From contig NZ_RHOD01000008.1 in the NCBI RefSeq assembly GCF_003946095.1, positions 1-64,000 on the forward strand: a stretch of DNA of 64,000 bases, given 5' to 3'. Positions 34,737-44,645 of the stretch are shown one piece after another. The DNA is from Levilactobacillus lindianensis. Lineage in GTDB: Bacteria; Bacillota; Bacilli; Lactobacillales; Lactobacillaceae. Position 1 is the stretch's first letter; each line of letters opens with the position of its first letter. Made by a program: the position numbers and the translations under genes. The notes under the pieces are model-generated. The model was not told where the DNA came from. It saw only the letters and a list, made by a program, of their open reading frames with translations, and made no database searches.

Positions 34737-34785
34737 TAGATTTGACGCTACTGGTGGGTCTGAGGATTGTCTCCTATCCGTTGAA

Positions 34786-34829
34786 ATGGTTGTGACTGAC
34801 ACTTTTGGTGTGGGTCACGGCCATTTTTG
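34786..34829 (+). terminator. Terminator downstream of glyS
   Basis: Stem ATGGTTGTGAC / GTCACGGCCAT with further CAC / GTG pairing inside and a T-rich tail. It lies after repeat copy C, so a glyS transcript would include that hairpin. Confidence 0.7.
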
Positions 34830-34979
34830 TTTGGTCAAAGTGATTTCGGATGAGGGGTCGAAATGACTTGGTTTGGGTACTACCCAATCTAACTTCTTTA
34901 TTGGGGACGTGTTTCCCAGGCAACTATGATCGTCTCAGGTGTAGGCGGGTTTTGCCCGCCTAGAAAGGAGACGGTGAGG
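34830..34979. other. Leader region of the SdpI-family gene
   Basis: Holds a palindrome TTGGGT-ACT-ACCCAA (34873-34887) of operator size and a GC-rich perfect hairpin TAGGCGGG / CCCGCCTA (34942-34962) only a few bases before the ribosome site AAAGGAG (34964-34970). No regulator gene is adjacent. Confidence 0.4.
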
Positions 34980-35582
34980 ATGTTAGTGCCACGGTTACGA
35001 GTCAAGAATTGGCAATTGTGTTTAGGTAATGTGGTTTTAATTATTCTATTGTGGGACGCGCAGGCAACTGGTCTGCGTTGGGGCCTGAGCGAGCCCATTC
35101 GGTCGGAGAAACTCTTATTGGTACTGACGCTATTTGTCGGAATTGCTGGGCTTTTACCGAGCGCATTACCAGCCCGGTTCTCAGCGAATCAGACCACTTA
35201 TATCGCCCGCGATGCCAATATATTACTCATCTTGTATCAGGTCATTTACTTGGCGGTACCACGCGTTCTAATCGCGGCCTACCCGCTGACTAGTGTGGCG
35301 GGCGCTGGCATTATCTTTAGTCTATTAGGGGTTATCATGATGTATATGCCACGAAATGGTGTCATTGGCATTCGAATTCCGTCGACGGCAGCTTCACCAG
35401 TTATCTGGCACAAGACGAATGTTTTAGGCGGGCGGTTATTCTTTCTGTTGGGGATGGCCATCTTGCTTTCAGCCGGCTTACTGGGGGATACTTGGGGACT
35501 GATCGTCATGGGGGTTGGAACCGTGATTATGGCGGCGGTGACCGTGTTCTACGCCCATCATTTATCAAAAATGGCGCATTGA
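34980..35582 (+). CDS. SdpI family membrane protein
   Basis: A 200-aa membrane protein with about six hydrophobic segments. The diagnostic part is RNGVIGIRIPSTAASPVIWH followed by KTNVLGGRLFFLLG, the SdpI C-terminal motif. In Bacillus, SdpI is the immunity protein against the cannibalism toxin SdpC and works with the repressor SdpR. Here neither sdpC nor an ArsR-type sdpR gene is adjacent, so an immunity role is only a family-based guess. ATG 34980 lies nine bases after AAAGGAG. A terminator follows. Confidence 0.82.
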   Translation: MLVPRLRVKNWQLCLGNVVLIILLWDAQATGLRWGLSEPIRSEKLLLVLTLFVGIAGLLPSALPARFSANQTTYIARDANILLILYQVIYLAVPRVLIAAYPLTSVAGAGIIFSLLGVIMMYMPRNGVIGIRIPSTAASPVIWHKTNVLGGRLFFLLGMAILLSAGLLGDTWGLIVMGVGTVIMAAVTVFYAHHLSKMAH

Positions 35583-35586
35583 GCGT

Positions 35587-35622
35587 TAACGGTGGCCGAT
35601 TCAGTCATTGGTCACCGTTTTT
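35587..35622 (+). terminator. Terminator of the SdpI-family gene
   Basis: Stem AACGGTG / CACCGTT extended by GCC / GGT, followed by five T residues. Confidence 0.75.
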
Positions 35623-35645
35623 ATAGCAACAATGGACCCCGTAAA

Positions 35646-35674
35646 CGGACAGGAGAGGCGGCGTGCGGTATACT
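35646..35674 (+). promoter_or_regulatory. Candidate promoter of the dnaG-rpoD operon
   Basis: CGGACA (35646-35651), 17-bp spacer, TATACT (35669-35674). A second, weaker candidate starts with TTGACA at 35706 but lacks a well-spaced -10. Confidence 0.4.
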
Positions 35675-35765
35675 GAAACCATGGGTTACCAGAGAGGCTT
35701 ATGAGTTGACATGCGCCGTAATAGGAGTAGTATGTATAGTGTATTTTTGCGCACGAATTCTAATT

Positions 35766-35805
35766 AAAGAGTCGCACTTTTCGGGTTTCCGGGGTGCGAC
35801 TTTTC
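35766..35805 (+). terminator. Terminator-like hairpin in the dnaG leader
   Basis: Stem GTCGCAC / GTGCGAC (35771-35777 with 35794-35800), extended by A-T pairs and an inner CGG / CCG, followed by TTTT. It lies between the promoter candidates and dnaG, so it could attenuate the operon. Confidence 0.55.
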
Positions 35806-35850
35806 AAGGCTATGGTGAGTCAGGGTCATCCACGATAAGGGAGTGATTGG

Positions 35851-37695
35851 GTGGCAAAGATACCTGAAGACGTCATTGAAACGGTTCGGACGGCCACGAA
35901 TATCGCGGATGTCGTGGGTCAGTATGTGCAACTCAAAAAGTCCGGGAAAAACCTATTCGGGCTGTGTCCGTTTCATGAGGAACGGACACCGTCGTTTTCC
36001 GTTTCGGAAGACAAACAGATTTTTCATTGCTTCAGCTGTGGTCGCGGGGGAAACGTCTTTAAGTTTCTGATGGAACTTGAGCACGTCTCTTTCCCGGAGG
36101 CCGTGGTGAAGGTCGCCGATTTTAGTCACGTTGATCTGGCTAGTGAATACCGGCAGGAATCGACGGGGCCAGCGGTGGACTCCAAGACAGGACAGCTATT
36201 GGCATTGCACGAGCAGGCCGCCAAACTCTATCACCACATCCTGGTGAACACCGAGATGGGACAACCGGCTCTGGATTATCTCCACGACCGGGGCTTGACC
36301 GACGAGACAATTGAAACCTATCAATTGGGCTTTGCACCCGGGCAACGTTTATTGAAACCGTTCTTCGAGCAACGGCAGAGTGACTACCAACTGTTGCGCC
36401 AGACGGGACTCTTTATTGAAAATGCTGACGGTGAATTGCGTGACCGGTTCACGGAACGGGTCATGTTCCCGTTGCGAAATGCGAGCGGACATGTGGCGGC
36501 GTTCTCCGGTCGTTTACTGAAGACGGCGCCGGATCAACCCAAGTATTTGAACAGTCCAGAGACCAGTTTGTTTAACAAGAGTCGTTTGCTCTTCAACTTC
36601 GACCTTGCACGGCCGGCAATTCGCCAGGCCGGGGAAGTCACGTTGTTTGAAGGGTACATGGATGTTATCTCGGCCACCCAAGCGGGCGTGCTGAATGGGA
36701 TTGCCTCCATGGGAACGAGTCTCACGACCGAGCAAATCTACGCTATTGAGCGGACGACCGATCGGTTGAATGTCTGTTACGACGGGGATGAACCCGGACA
36801 ACGGGCCATCGACCGGGCACTGCGACTCCTCGGAGAACACAGTCATCTGCAATTGCGGGTGATTCAGTTACCTGAGGGGGAGGACCCGGACGAATACCGT
36901 AAGGCACACGGTGACGAAGCGTTTCGACAAATGCTCGAGACCGCTAAGGAACCACCGTTGCAATTCCAATTGCGGTATTTGCGGCGTTCTCAGGCGTTGA
37001 ACACGGACAGTGAGCGGTTGGCCTATGTCAATCAGGTCATGCCATTGCTGGCTCAGGTCACCGAACCCGTTGAACTTGATCTTTACTTGAATCAGTTGAC
37101 GACGGAGCTCGGGATCGACAAGGCCGCCTTGCTGGCCCAACTCAAACAGGTCCAGCGAGACAGTGCGGCACAACAGGAACGTCAGCGACCGACGCAGCAA
37201 CAACAGCCGGCGCCTAGCGAACCGGTAATGACCGTGCATCAACAGCAACGGCCATTGAACCGCCTCGAACGAGCCGAACGGAGTTTACTGTATCGGTGTT
37301 TACACGATCGAAACGTGTGGACGCGGTTGAGTGATGTGCCGAATTTCAGCTTTGTTCATGAGGATTATCAAGTGATTTATACCCTGGCCCAGGGCTATTT
37401 CCAAATGCATCAAGATTATCAGGCCGCTCAGTTTACGGACTTCGTTCAAGAAGACCGACTGCAGCAAATGGTTATCGACTTAGAAACGATCAACATGGCC
37501 GCGGCGGTAACCCCGCGGGAAATCGATGATTATTTAGCGGTAATTATGGACCAAGCGCCAGTCGATGCGCAACTCCGACAAAAGAAACAACAGTTGGCGG
37601 AGGCTGCGCGCTTAGGTGATGCCGACCAACAGCGCCAACTCGTGGTTGAGATTGTGCAGTTAGAGCGGCAGCGACAGGCGAATAAACCAGTTTAG
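35851..37695 (+). CDS. dnaG: DNA primase DnaG
   Basis: Synthesises RNA primers at the replication fork with the replicative helicase. The 614-aa protein has an N-terminal CHC2 zinc finger ([24 protein letters not shown]). The catalytic TOPRIM region has [13 protein letters not shown] and [12 protein letters not shown] Gln-rich linker (about 445-465) and the helicase-interacting C-terminal domain follow. GTG 35851 is used, with AAGGGAG upstream; homologues begin MAKIP. rpoD follows at 16 bp, the classic macromolecular synthesis operon minus rpsU. Confidence 0.96.
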   Translation: MAKIPEDVIETVRTATNIADVVGQYVQLKKSGKNLFGLCPFHEERTPSFSVSEDKQIFHCFSCGRGGNVFKFLMELEHVSFPEAVVKVADFSHVDLASEYRQESTGPAVDSKTGQLLALHEQAAKLYHHILVNTEMGQPALDYLHDRGLTDETIETYQLGFAPGQRLLKPFFEQRQSDYQLLRQTGLFIENADGELRDRFTERVMFPLRNASGHVAAFSGRLLKTAPDQPKYLNSPETSLFNKSRLLFNFDLARPAIRQAGEVTLFEGYMDVISATQAGVLNGIASMGTSLTTEQIYAIERTTDRLNVCYDGDEPGQRAIDRALRLLGEHSHLQLRVIQLPEGEDPDEYRKAHGDEAFRQMLETAKEPPLQFQLRYLRRSQALNTDSERLAYVNQVMPLLAQVTEPVELDLYLNQLTTELGIDKAALLAQLKQVQRDSAAQQERQRPTQQQQPAPSEPVMTVHQQQRPLNRLERAERSLLYRCLHDRNVWTRLSDVPNFSFVHEDYQVIYTLAQGYFQMHQDYQAAQFTDFVQEDRLQQMVIDLETINMAAAVTPREIDDYLAVIMDQAPVDAQLRQKKQQLAEAARLGDADQQRQLVVEIVQLERQRQANKPV

Positions 37696-37711
37696 TCTAG
37701 GGGGTATTTTA

Positions 37712-38836
37712 ATGGCAAAAAAAACCACGGATCAACCAATGTTTGACCAGAAAGCATACAACAAGACGGTGCGTGCTCTGATTAAGAACACCAAGAAAGC
37801 AGGTCAGATCACCTATGATGATTTGACTGATAAGGTGGCTACCCCGTACACGCTGGATGCTAAGCAGATGGATAAATTGCTCGAAACAATTTCCGATGCT
37901 GGGATCAGCGTGGTTGATGCTAAGGGTGAGCCAGACCCACGGGCGGTTAAAGCCCAAAAGGCCGTTTCTAAGAAGGAATTGAAGGCTGCCGGTTCAACGA
38001 CCGGGGTTAAGATTAACGATCCTGTCCGGATGTACCTGAAGGAAATCGGTCGGGTTAGCCTGTTAACGGCGGATCAAGAAGTCGCTTTGGCTTTGCGGAT
38101 CGAAAAGGGTGAAGAAGCTGCCAAGAAAGAGTTGGCTGAAGCCAACTTGCGGTTGGTGGTTTCCATCGCCAAGCGTTACGTGGGTCGGGGGATGCAATTC
38201 CTGGATCTGATTCAAGAAGGGAACATGGGGCTCATGAAGGCCGTCGAAAAGTTCGACTACCGTAAAGGGTTCAAGTTCTCGACGTACGCTACTTGGTGGA
38301 TTCGGCAAGCCATTACACGGGCGATCGCTGACCAAGCACGGACGATTCGGATCCCTGTGCACATGGTTGAAACCATCAACAAACTTATTCGGATTCAACG
38401 GCAATTACTCCAAGACTTAGGGCGGGAACCAACGCCTGAAGAAATTGGGGCCGAAATGGACATGCCAACGGAAAAGGTTCGTGAGATCTTGAAGATCGCG
38501 CAAGAACCCGTTTCTCTGGAAACGCCTATTGGTGAAGAAGATGACTCTCACTTAGGTGACTTCATCGAAGACCAAGATGCGACGAGTCCTGCCGATCATG
38601 CGGCCTATGAACTCTTGAAGGAACAGTTGGAGAGTGTCTTGGACACCTTGACTGATCGGGAAGAGAATGTACTGCGGTTGCGTTTCGGACTCGATGATGG
38701 CCGGACGCGGACTTTGGAAGAAGTCGGCAAGGTCTTCGGGGTTACCCGTGAACGGATTCGTCAGATCGAAGCCAAGGCTTTACGGAAGTTGCGTCATCCA
38801 TCACGGAGCAAGCAACTGAAGGATTTCTTGGAATAG
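37712..38836 (+). CDS. rpoD: Primary RNA polymerase sigma factor (sigma-70/RpoD, SigA)
   Basis: Housekeeping sigma factor, 374 aa, typical of Firmicutes. It has region 1.1, then region 1.2 ([17 protein letters not shown]), region 2 ([20 protein letters not shown] and [17 protein letters not shown]), region 3, and region 4.2 helix-turn-helix ([20 protein letters not shown]). The -10 and -35 recognition residues are in place, in agreement with the TTGACA/TATAAT promoters seen in the window. Terminator follows. Confidence 0.97.
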   Translation: MAKKTTDQPMFDQKAYNKTVRALIKNTKKAGQITYDDLTDKVATPYTLDAKQMDKLLETISDAGISVVDAKGEPDPRAVKAQKAVSKKELKAAGSTTGVKINDPVRMYLKEIGRVSLLTADQEVALALRIEKGEEAAKKELAEANLRLVVSIAKRYVGRGMQFLDLIQEGNMGLMKAVEKFDYRKGFKFSTYATWWIRQAITRAIADQARTIRIPVHMVETINKLIRIQRQLLQDLGREPTPEEIGAEMDMPTEKVREILKIAQEPVSLETPIGEEDDSHLGDFIEDQDATSPADHAAYELLKEQLESVLDTLTDREENVLRLRFGLDDGRTRTLEEVGKVFGVTRERIRQIEAKALRKLRHPSRSKQLKDFLE

Positions 38837-38850
38837 CTTAACTTTTGAGA

Positions 38851-38901
38851 GGCACCTGGCGTTCACTGCAATTTTTGTGGTGAGCAGCGGGTGCTTTTTT
38901 T
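38851..38901 (+). terminator. Terminator of dnaG-rpoD
   Basis: Long imperfect stem GCACCTGGCGTTCACTGC / GGTGAGCAGCGGGTGC with a seven-T tail. Confidence 0.85.
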
Positions 38902-38976
38902 ATTTTCGGCTAGCTTCGGTTACAGATAATTCCGTTAAAAGACGGTCAAAATTTCCGCAAAAATAAATTGCCGAGT

Positions 38977-38990
38977 TGAAACCGTTTACA
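38977..38990. promoter_or_regulatory. Catabolite-responsive element (cre), perfect consensus
   Basis: TGAAACCGTTTACA fits TGWAANCGNTWNCA at every position. It lies 43 bp upstream of the -35 of the Rrf2/MmpL operon. CcpA bound there would be expected to activate or modulate; binding is inference. Confidence 0.75.
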
Positions 38991-39033
38991 CTGAAAAATG
39001 ATTCCGGTAGACTTAATTTATTCTTTAAAAGTC

Positions 39034-39061
39034 TTGCAATAATTTTTAAAGGGGATATAAT
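39034..39061 (+). promoter_or_regulatory. Promoter of the Rrf2-MmpL operon
   Basis: TTGCAA (39034-39039), 16-bp spacer, TATAAT (39056-39061), about 33 bp before the ribosome site. Confidence 0.65.
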
Positions 39062-39106
39062 GTATCTCGTTTAAAAGAAATGACTTCGTGAGAAAGGAGG
39101 GCCACC

Positions 39107-39625
39107 GTGAAGAGCAAACCGAGTTTGGAACAGGCCTTTTGTATCGTGGCGATCTTGGGAATTCAAGACCGAAAAGTCCCGTTACATAGCCATTTAGTGG
39201 CCGAGAGATTGGGAATCTCGACCAGTTATTTGAAGAAGGTTGTCCAGAAGTTAGCGGGTGGTGGCATCGTCAAGACCGTTTCCGGTCGTGAAGGTGGCAT
39301 CGTCTTGGCGCGAGACCCCAAGCAGATTACACTGCTGGATGTCTTCAAGGCCATCGAGACTGAGACACCCTTCGTCAAGAGTACCGGTCTAGTTTCCAAG
39401 GTCTTTGGTTTTGGCAAAGAGAGTGCGTTTATCAAGACGTATGCGTTAAAAGACTTTGAGAGTCAGCGTCCGGTTGCAACGGCTTTGGCCGTCTTCGCTG
39501 AAGCTGAGCAACGGTATCGAGAACAATTAGCCACACTGTCGATTGGGGATATCTTACCTACGGCAGAGAACCAACCCCTCCAACTGGATTGGACCACCTG
39601 GCTAACGCGTCATTCAGCAGAATAG
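39107..39625 (+). CDS. Rrf2 family transcriptional regulator
   Basis: A 172-aa winged-helix regulator. The N-terminal domain shows the Rrf2 pattern: HSHLVAERLGISTSYLKKVV as the DNA-binding helices and GIVKTVSGREGGIVLARDP as the wing. Iron-sulfur members (IscR, NsrR) have three clustered cysteines near residue 95-105; here that region (ETETPFVKSTGLVSKVFGFG) has none, so another signal must be used. GTG 39107 follows AAAGGAGG. It is first in an operon with the broken transporter gene at 39662, its probable target. Confidence 0.85.
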   Translation: MKSKPSLEQAFCIVAILGIQDRKVPLHSHLVAERLGISTSYLKKVVQKLAGGGIVKTVSGREGGIVLARDPKQITLLDVFKAIETETPFVKSTGLVSKVFGFGKESAFIKTYALKDFESQRPVATALAVFAEAEQRYREQLATLSIGDILPTAENQPLQLDWTTWLTRHSAE

Positions 39626-39661
39626 ATAAATTTTTAAAAATTGATTAGGAGGTTTCACAGC

Positions 39662-42600
39662 GTGCGATGGATGAATAAGCATTACATCTGGAACGTGATT
39701 GGCTGGCTAGCAATTGTTATTCTAGCCGTCGTTACAATTCCCAGCATGAGTAAATTAGTTGCGGAAAAGGGGCAAATTACCGTCCCTAGTAGCTACCAAA
39801 GTACCCGCGCCACCAACATGCAAAAGCAATGGGGGCGGTCACAACGGGGAACCACAGCGGTCGTCGTGGTCTTTAACAATGGGAACTCAGCCTTAACCTC
39901 GGCTCAGAATACCTAGATCGACAAGACGATTAACCGGATCAAAGATAATGAGAACAAGTATGAAATCCGGTCAATCACTGCGGCCAGTGATAGTTCTACG
40001 GCGGCTTCACAGTTGATTTCTAAGGACAAGAGTACGCAGCTACTCCAACTAAACGTCCACAAGTCCAACAGTCATTCCGTCACCCAGATTCGTTCTGACA
40101 TCACGTCGTTAGCGAAGACGAGTGGCGTGAAGACCTACGTGACCGGGGCAGATGTCTTAAACCAAGACTTCTCCGACGCCACGCAGGCTGGGGTGCAAAA
40201 GACCGAAGTCATTGCCGCCATCTTTATTTTCTTGGTGCTCTGGTTAGTCTTCCGGTCACCCGTTACGCCACTCTTCTCCTTACTGACGGTGGCGGTATCC
40301 GTCATCACATCAATCTCTGTCGTGGCCAATCTGGTCGATCGGTTTAACTTCCCATTCTCCAACTTTACGGAAGTCTTTATCGTCATCGTGCTCTTCGGGA
40401 TTGGGACCGACTATAACATCCTCCTATATAACGAGTTCCGAGAGCGGCTGGCCAATGGGAAAGACCGCTATACGGCAACCAAGGAAGCCATCAAGATTGG
40501 TGGACGAACCGTGCTGTATTCCGGCCTATCCGTCCTGATTGGGATGAGTGTGTTGGGTTTTGCCAACTTCTCACTCTACAAGTCAGCCGTTGGGATTGCC
40601 GTTGGGGTTGTGGTCTTACTGGCCGTACTCCTGACGTTAAACCCATTCTTCATGGCGATCTGTGGTCCCCACATGTTCTGGCCCGTGAAGAAGTTCCAAG
40701 GTGAAGGTGATAGTAAGCTCTGGCACGGTATGGCCAAACACGCCATGATTCGGCCGGTCCTCACGTTAATCGTGACCGGCTTAATCTTTGTGCCACTAGC
40801 CCTGACGTCTCACGGGACGTTGGACTATGATAACTTGGTAGAAATTGGGGACAATGTTCCTGCCAAGCAAGGGTTCAAGATCGTTCAACAGCATTTCTCC
40901 AAGGGGACTGCTGAACCAACGACTATTTATATTCAAAGTGATCACAAGTTAGATAATGAAAAATCCTTATTGTTGATTGACCGTTTGACGAAGCAACTCC
41001 AAGCTTCCGATGGGGTCAAGACCGTGGCTTCCGTCACCCAACCAGGTGGGAAGGCCATCAAGAAGCTCTATGTCCGGAATCAAATGAGTTCCGTGACGTC
41101 TGGCTTAGCGCAGGCCCAACAAGGGGTTAATAAGGTCAATAAAGGCCTCAAATCCGCTAATAGCCAACTGAGCAGCCAAAACGTTTCCGGGGCCGTTAGC
41201 GACGCGAACAAGCTGGCTAATGGGGCTCAGCAGGTCAGTGCCGGCACGAGTCAACTACAATCAGCGCTCAGCCAGGTTTCCACGGGGATGAACACACTAA
41301 ACAGCCAAGTCTCCTCCGCTTCTGGCGGCAAGCAGGCGGCGCAATTGGCCCAACTGGAAACTGCCTTGCCACAATTAAATGCGGCGATCCAAGAATTAAA
41401 CTCTCAAATTCAAAACAGTAGCACTAACACCAGTGGCATCAAGTCGTCTCTGACCAATATTGGGGCCAAAGCCACCGACATCGGCTCACAGATCGGAACG
41501 GTTCAGAGCGAAATGAAGAGTCTGCCACAGATCGATGCCGCAACGGTTGCTCAGGCCTTTGCCCAAAGTGGCGCGCCACTGAGTGCCAAGCAACAGGGCG
41601 TCTTAGCGGGCGTTCTGAAACAACAGAGTGCTGCTCAAAGTAAGTTACAATCGACGCTGACAAGTGCCTTAACCAGCATTGGTGGAGATGCGACTGCAAT
41701 CGGGGCTTCAACCAAGAGTGTTGGTTCACAGCTCGAATCCCTCCAGAGTTCAACGGGGCAACTTCAGACGGCCGTGGCCACTTTGGCTCAGAAGTCCGGG
41801 GTTGCATTACCGGGAGCCGCCACAGCCTTGAGTGCCGCTAGTTCACAGTCGGCGCAATTGGCCAGTGCTACGGGTCAACTTTCCGGGGCGATGTTTAGCA
41901 TCAACGGCAAGATGCCAACGTTGGTCTCCGGGGCGAGTCAAGTCGCTGCCGGGAACCAAACGATGGCAGAAAAGTTAGCCGCAATGAGTAAGCAGTTAAC
42001 CGCTTTGCGGAAGGGCTTAACTTCCGCCACCGGTGGGTTAACGCAGGTTTCCAGTGGGGTTGGTACAGCCAACTCTTACCTGAAGGGCTTGCAGAAGTCG
42101 GCGGCTGCCGAAACCTTCTACATTCCAACCAAGCAACTTCACGGTAGTGACTTTAAGCCAGCCTTAGACACCTACGTTTCGCCAAATAAGAAGTTGACGA
42201 AGCTGACGGTTGTTCTCGATGACGATCCCAGTTCCGCCGCTGCTATGGCCCGGTTGCCTAAGCTGGAAAAGGTTGTTAACGGGACACTGAAGGGAACCAG
42301 CCTGGGTAAGGCTAAGGTGGCCTTTGGTGGGAATACCTCACAGACTAACGATATTAATGCTATGGCCTCCAGTGATTTCACGCGGACTGTTATTATCATG
42401 TTAGCCGGAATCTTCGTGGCCTTGATGGTTGTGACGCACTCGCTGGTTCAACCAATCGTGATCGAAGGAATCCTGTTGGTGGCTTACTCCGGGGCCTTAA
42501 CCATCGTGCACTGGTTAGTCGATCCCGTTCTGGGGACCAACATGTTGACGTGGAACACGCCGTTCTTTACGTTCGTGATGCTGGTTTCTCTTGGGGTGGA

Positions 42601-42936
42601 TTACTCGATCTTCCTGATGCGTAAGTACCGTGAATACCTCCACGAACCGGGTGCCACCAGTGACAAGATGTTACAGGGGCCACAGTTATTGGGACGGTGG
42701 TCATCTCCGCTGGGGTCATCTTAAGTGGGACCTTCGCGGCCTTGATGCCATCCGGTGTCATGACGCTGATTCAGATTGCGTTAGCCGTAATCATCGGGAT
42801 TATCCTGTTGGTTATCCTCTTACCAATCGTGATGCCAGCCGTTATGAAGATTACGTATCCGTACCCGTATTCTAAGATGGGGCCAACCCCGACTGACGAT
42901 CAGCCGGCAGAACCTCAAACGAGAAGTGGTCATTAA
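39662..42936 (+). pseudogene. MmpL/RND-type membrane transporter gene, broken by a stop and a frameshift
   Basis: Reconstructed, the product is an MmpL-family protein of about 1090 aa. It has an N-terminal helix, a first membrane block (IFIFLVLWLVFRSP; FGIGTDYNILLYNEFRERL), a long coiled-coil-like extracytoplasmic region rich in Gln, Ser and Ala (about 41080-42110) and a second membrane block (SLGVDYSIFLMRKYREYL). Two lesions break it. TAG at 39914-39916 is in frame with both flanks (a C-to-T change from CAG would explain it). One base is lost at the G run 42676-42679, after which the conserved VVISAGVILSG part continues in the next frame to 42936. GTG 39662 is the start, nine bases after AGGAGG. 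The family exports lipids or peptides. Confidence 0.85.
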
Positions 42937-42950
42937 TTTCTGAAAGCTTA

Positions 42951-42984
42951 AAAAAGTGTGTGGCGTGGGCCACGCACTTTTTTT
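42951..42984 (+). terminator. Terminator after the MmpL pseudogene
   Basis: Stem GTGTGTGGC / GCCACGCAC with flanking A and T runs. Confidence 0.85.
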
Positions 42985-43088
42985 CTACTCGAGGCGAACA
43001 TATGTTTTGATTTGTGGGGTATTCAAGAGCCAGTGACTAGCTTATACTAGGAGTAATGAGAGTTTAAATGCGAAAGGAAGCGTAGAAA

Positions 43089-43796
43089 ATGGATGCAGAC
43101 CACTTATCAAATCGACTGGCGACCGTTGCTAGCTATGTGCCAAAGGGGAGCCGACTAGCCGATATTGGCACCGATCATGCCTATCTCCCAGTGAACCTCT
43201 TAAAACGCGGCCTGATTGCTGGCGGTGTTGCCGGTGAGGTCGTCCGCGGTCCCTTTGAAAATGCCGCTCACGAGATTCAACGCGAGGGCTTAACCGACCG
43301 ACTGACAGCCCGCCTGGCCAATGGTTTAAAGGCCATTGAACCGGCCGATCAGATCGATACGGTTGTGATTGCGGGGATGGGGGGGACCCTGATTACCCAG
43401 ATCCTGACCCAAGACTTCGATCGGTTGGCTGGCGTTAACCGGTTGATTCTTCAACCTAACGTGGGTGAAATGGTGGTTCGTCGATTCCTGATGACCCACG
43501 GTTTCCAACTGGTGACCGAAGAAATCTTGGCCGAAGATGGCCACACCTATGAAGTCTTGGTTGCCGATCGGGCTGAACAGCCAGTCATCTATAACGATGA
43601 AGACTTGCGTTTTGGGCCGTACCTGTTACGGGAGCATTCAACAATCTTTATCGCGAAATGGCAACGTGAACTGGTGCGGACAGAAGCGGTCCTCAAGCAG
43701 GTGCAACAAGCTGCGGTGGTTCCAGAGGACAAGGTTGCCGAATTGACAGCCGAGATTCAAGAGATTGAGGAGGTTTTACACCGTGTTAGTGCGTGA
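43089..43796 (+). CDS. trmK: tRNA (adenine22-N1)-methyltransferase TrmK
   Basis: SAM-dependent enzyme that methylates A22 of tRNA, 235 aa. The Rossmann domain has LADIGTDHAYLPVNLLKRG as motif I, VIAGMGGTLITQIL and the catalytic-region LQPNVGEMVVRRFL, all typical of TrmK/YqfN. A helical C-terminal domain follows. ATG 43089 follows AAAGGAAG. Its last 14 bases overlap the nif3-like gene, a conserved gene pair downstream of rpoD in Firmicutes. Confidence 0.93.
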   Translation: MDADHLSNRLATVASYVPKGSRLADIGTDHAYLPVNLLKRGLIAGGVAGEVVRGPFENAAHEIQREGLTDRLTARLANGLKAIEPADQIDTVVIAGMGGTLITQILTQDFDRLAGVNRLILQPNVGEMVVRRFLMTHGFQLVTEEILAEDGHTYEVLVADRAEQPVIYNDEDLRFGPYLLREHSTIFIAKWQRELVRTEAVLKQVQQAAVVPEDKVAELTAEIQEIEEVLHRVSA

Positions 43797-44589
43797 TTTA
43801 GTCGAACGATTTGAACAATTTGCGCCCCAGACTTGGGCCGAACCGGGTGATCCCGTTGGGTTACAGCTGGGAAGCCTGGATGCCCCAGTCCACAAGGTTT
43901 TAGTGACGCTCGATGTGCGACCAGAGATTGTGGCCGAAGCCATTGCCTTTAACGCCGATTTCATCTTTGCCCACCATCCGATGATGTTTCATCCGGCTAA
44001 GAACCTTGACTTGGCCGACCCACAGAATCAGATGTATGCGACCCTGTTACAGCACCACATCACGGTGTACGGGGCCCACACGAACCTGGACAGTGCGCCC
44101 GGTGGGATGAATGACTGGCTAGCCGCAGCCCTAGGTCTGGAAGACACCACAGGCTTGGTTCCCAGCAATGGTCGTGGTGCGACACCGGCGGTTATGATGG
44201 GTCGGATTGGTAACTTACCAGAACCAACGACCGTCCTAGACTTTGCCTTTCGTTGCAAAGAGATCTTTAACATTGCGGGTCTGCGGCTGATTAGTCAGAC
44301 CCCTAATGCCCCCGTGAAGCGCGTTGCCGTGCTGGGAGGCAGTGGCAGTCAATTCTATTCTGAGGCATTAGCGCAGGGTGCCGACGTGTACGTGACGGGG
44401 GATGTATCCTACCATACCGGGCATGACATGTTGGCCCATGGCCTCAGTGTGATCGACCCCGGTCACCACATTGAGAGCATCTGCAAGGCCCAATTGACCA
44501 CATTATTCAAGCGGTGGGCTCAGGAAAATGACTGGCCAATTACGGTGGAAACCTCCGGGTTGAATACCGATCCCTTTACTTTTCTTTAA
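43783..44589 (+). CDS. Nif3-like dinuclear metal centre protein (YqfO family)
   Basis: A 268-aa member of the Nif3/DUF34 family with a two-metal site. Ligand-bearing motifs are FAHHPMMFHPAKNL, YGAHTNLDSAPGG and the C-terminal GHHIESICK. A GTP cyclohydrolase-like role has been proposed for relatives but is not settled. It lacks the inserted PII-like domain of the longer Bacillus form. The start is GTG 43783, nine bases after GAGGAGG; the in-frame TTG at 43765 overlaps that site. It is translationally coupled to trmK. Confidence 0.88.
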   Translation: MLVRDLVERFEQFAPQTWAEPGDPVGLQLGSLDAPVHKVLVTLDVRPEIVAEAIAFNADFIFAHHPMMFHPAKNLDLADPQNQMYATLLQHHITVYGAHTNLDSAPGGMNDWLAAALGLEDTTGLVPSNGRGATPAVMMGRIGNLPEPTTVLDFAFRCKEIFNIAGLRLISQTPNAPVKRVAVLGGSGSQFYSEALAQGADVYVTGDVSYHTGHDMLAHGLSVIDPGHHIESICKAQLTTLFKRWAQENDWPITVETSGLNTDPFTFL

Positions 44590-44645
44590 TTTCAAAAACA
44601 GGTACACTTAATTTGTTGATTAACTTAACTGAGGAGTGATTTATT

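Noticed and set aside
34835-34842. Single GGTCAAA heptad as a CtsR site
   Set aside because: CtsR needs a tandem heptad with a 3-bp gap; only one copy is present.
39914-39916. Recoded amber codon (selenocysteine-like or pyrrolysine)
   Set aside because: TAG replaces a probable CAG in a non-catalytic region, and a second lesion is present; gene decay is simpler.
42671-42724. Programmed -1 frameshift in the MmpL gene
   Set aside because: The G4 run would allow it, but there is no clear slippery heptamer or following pseudoknot, and the upstream amber codon already breaks the gene.
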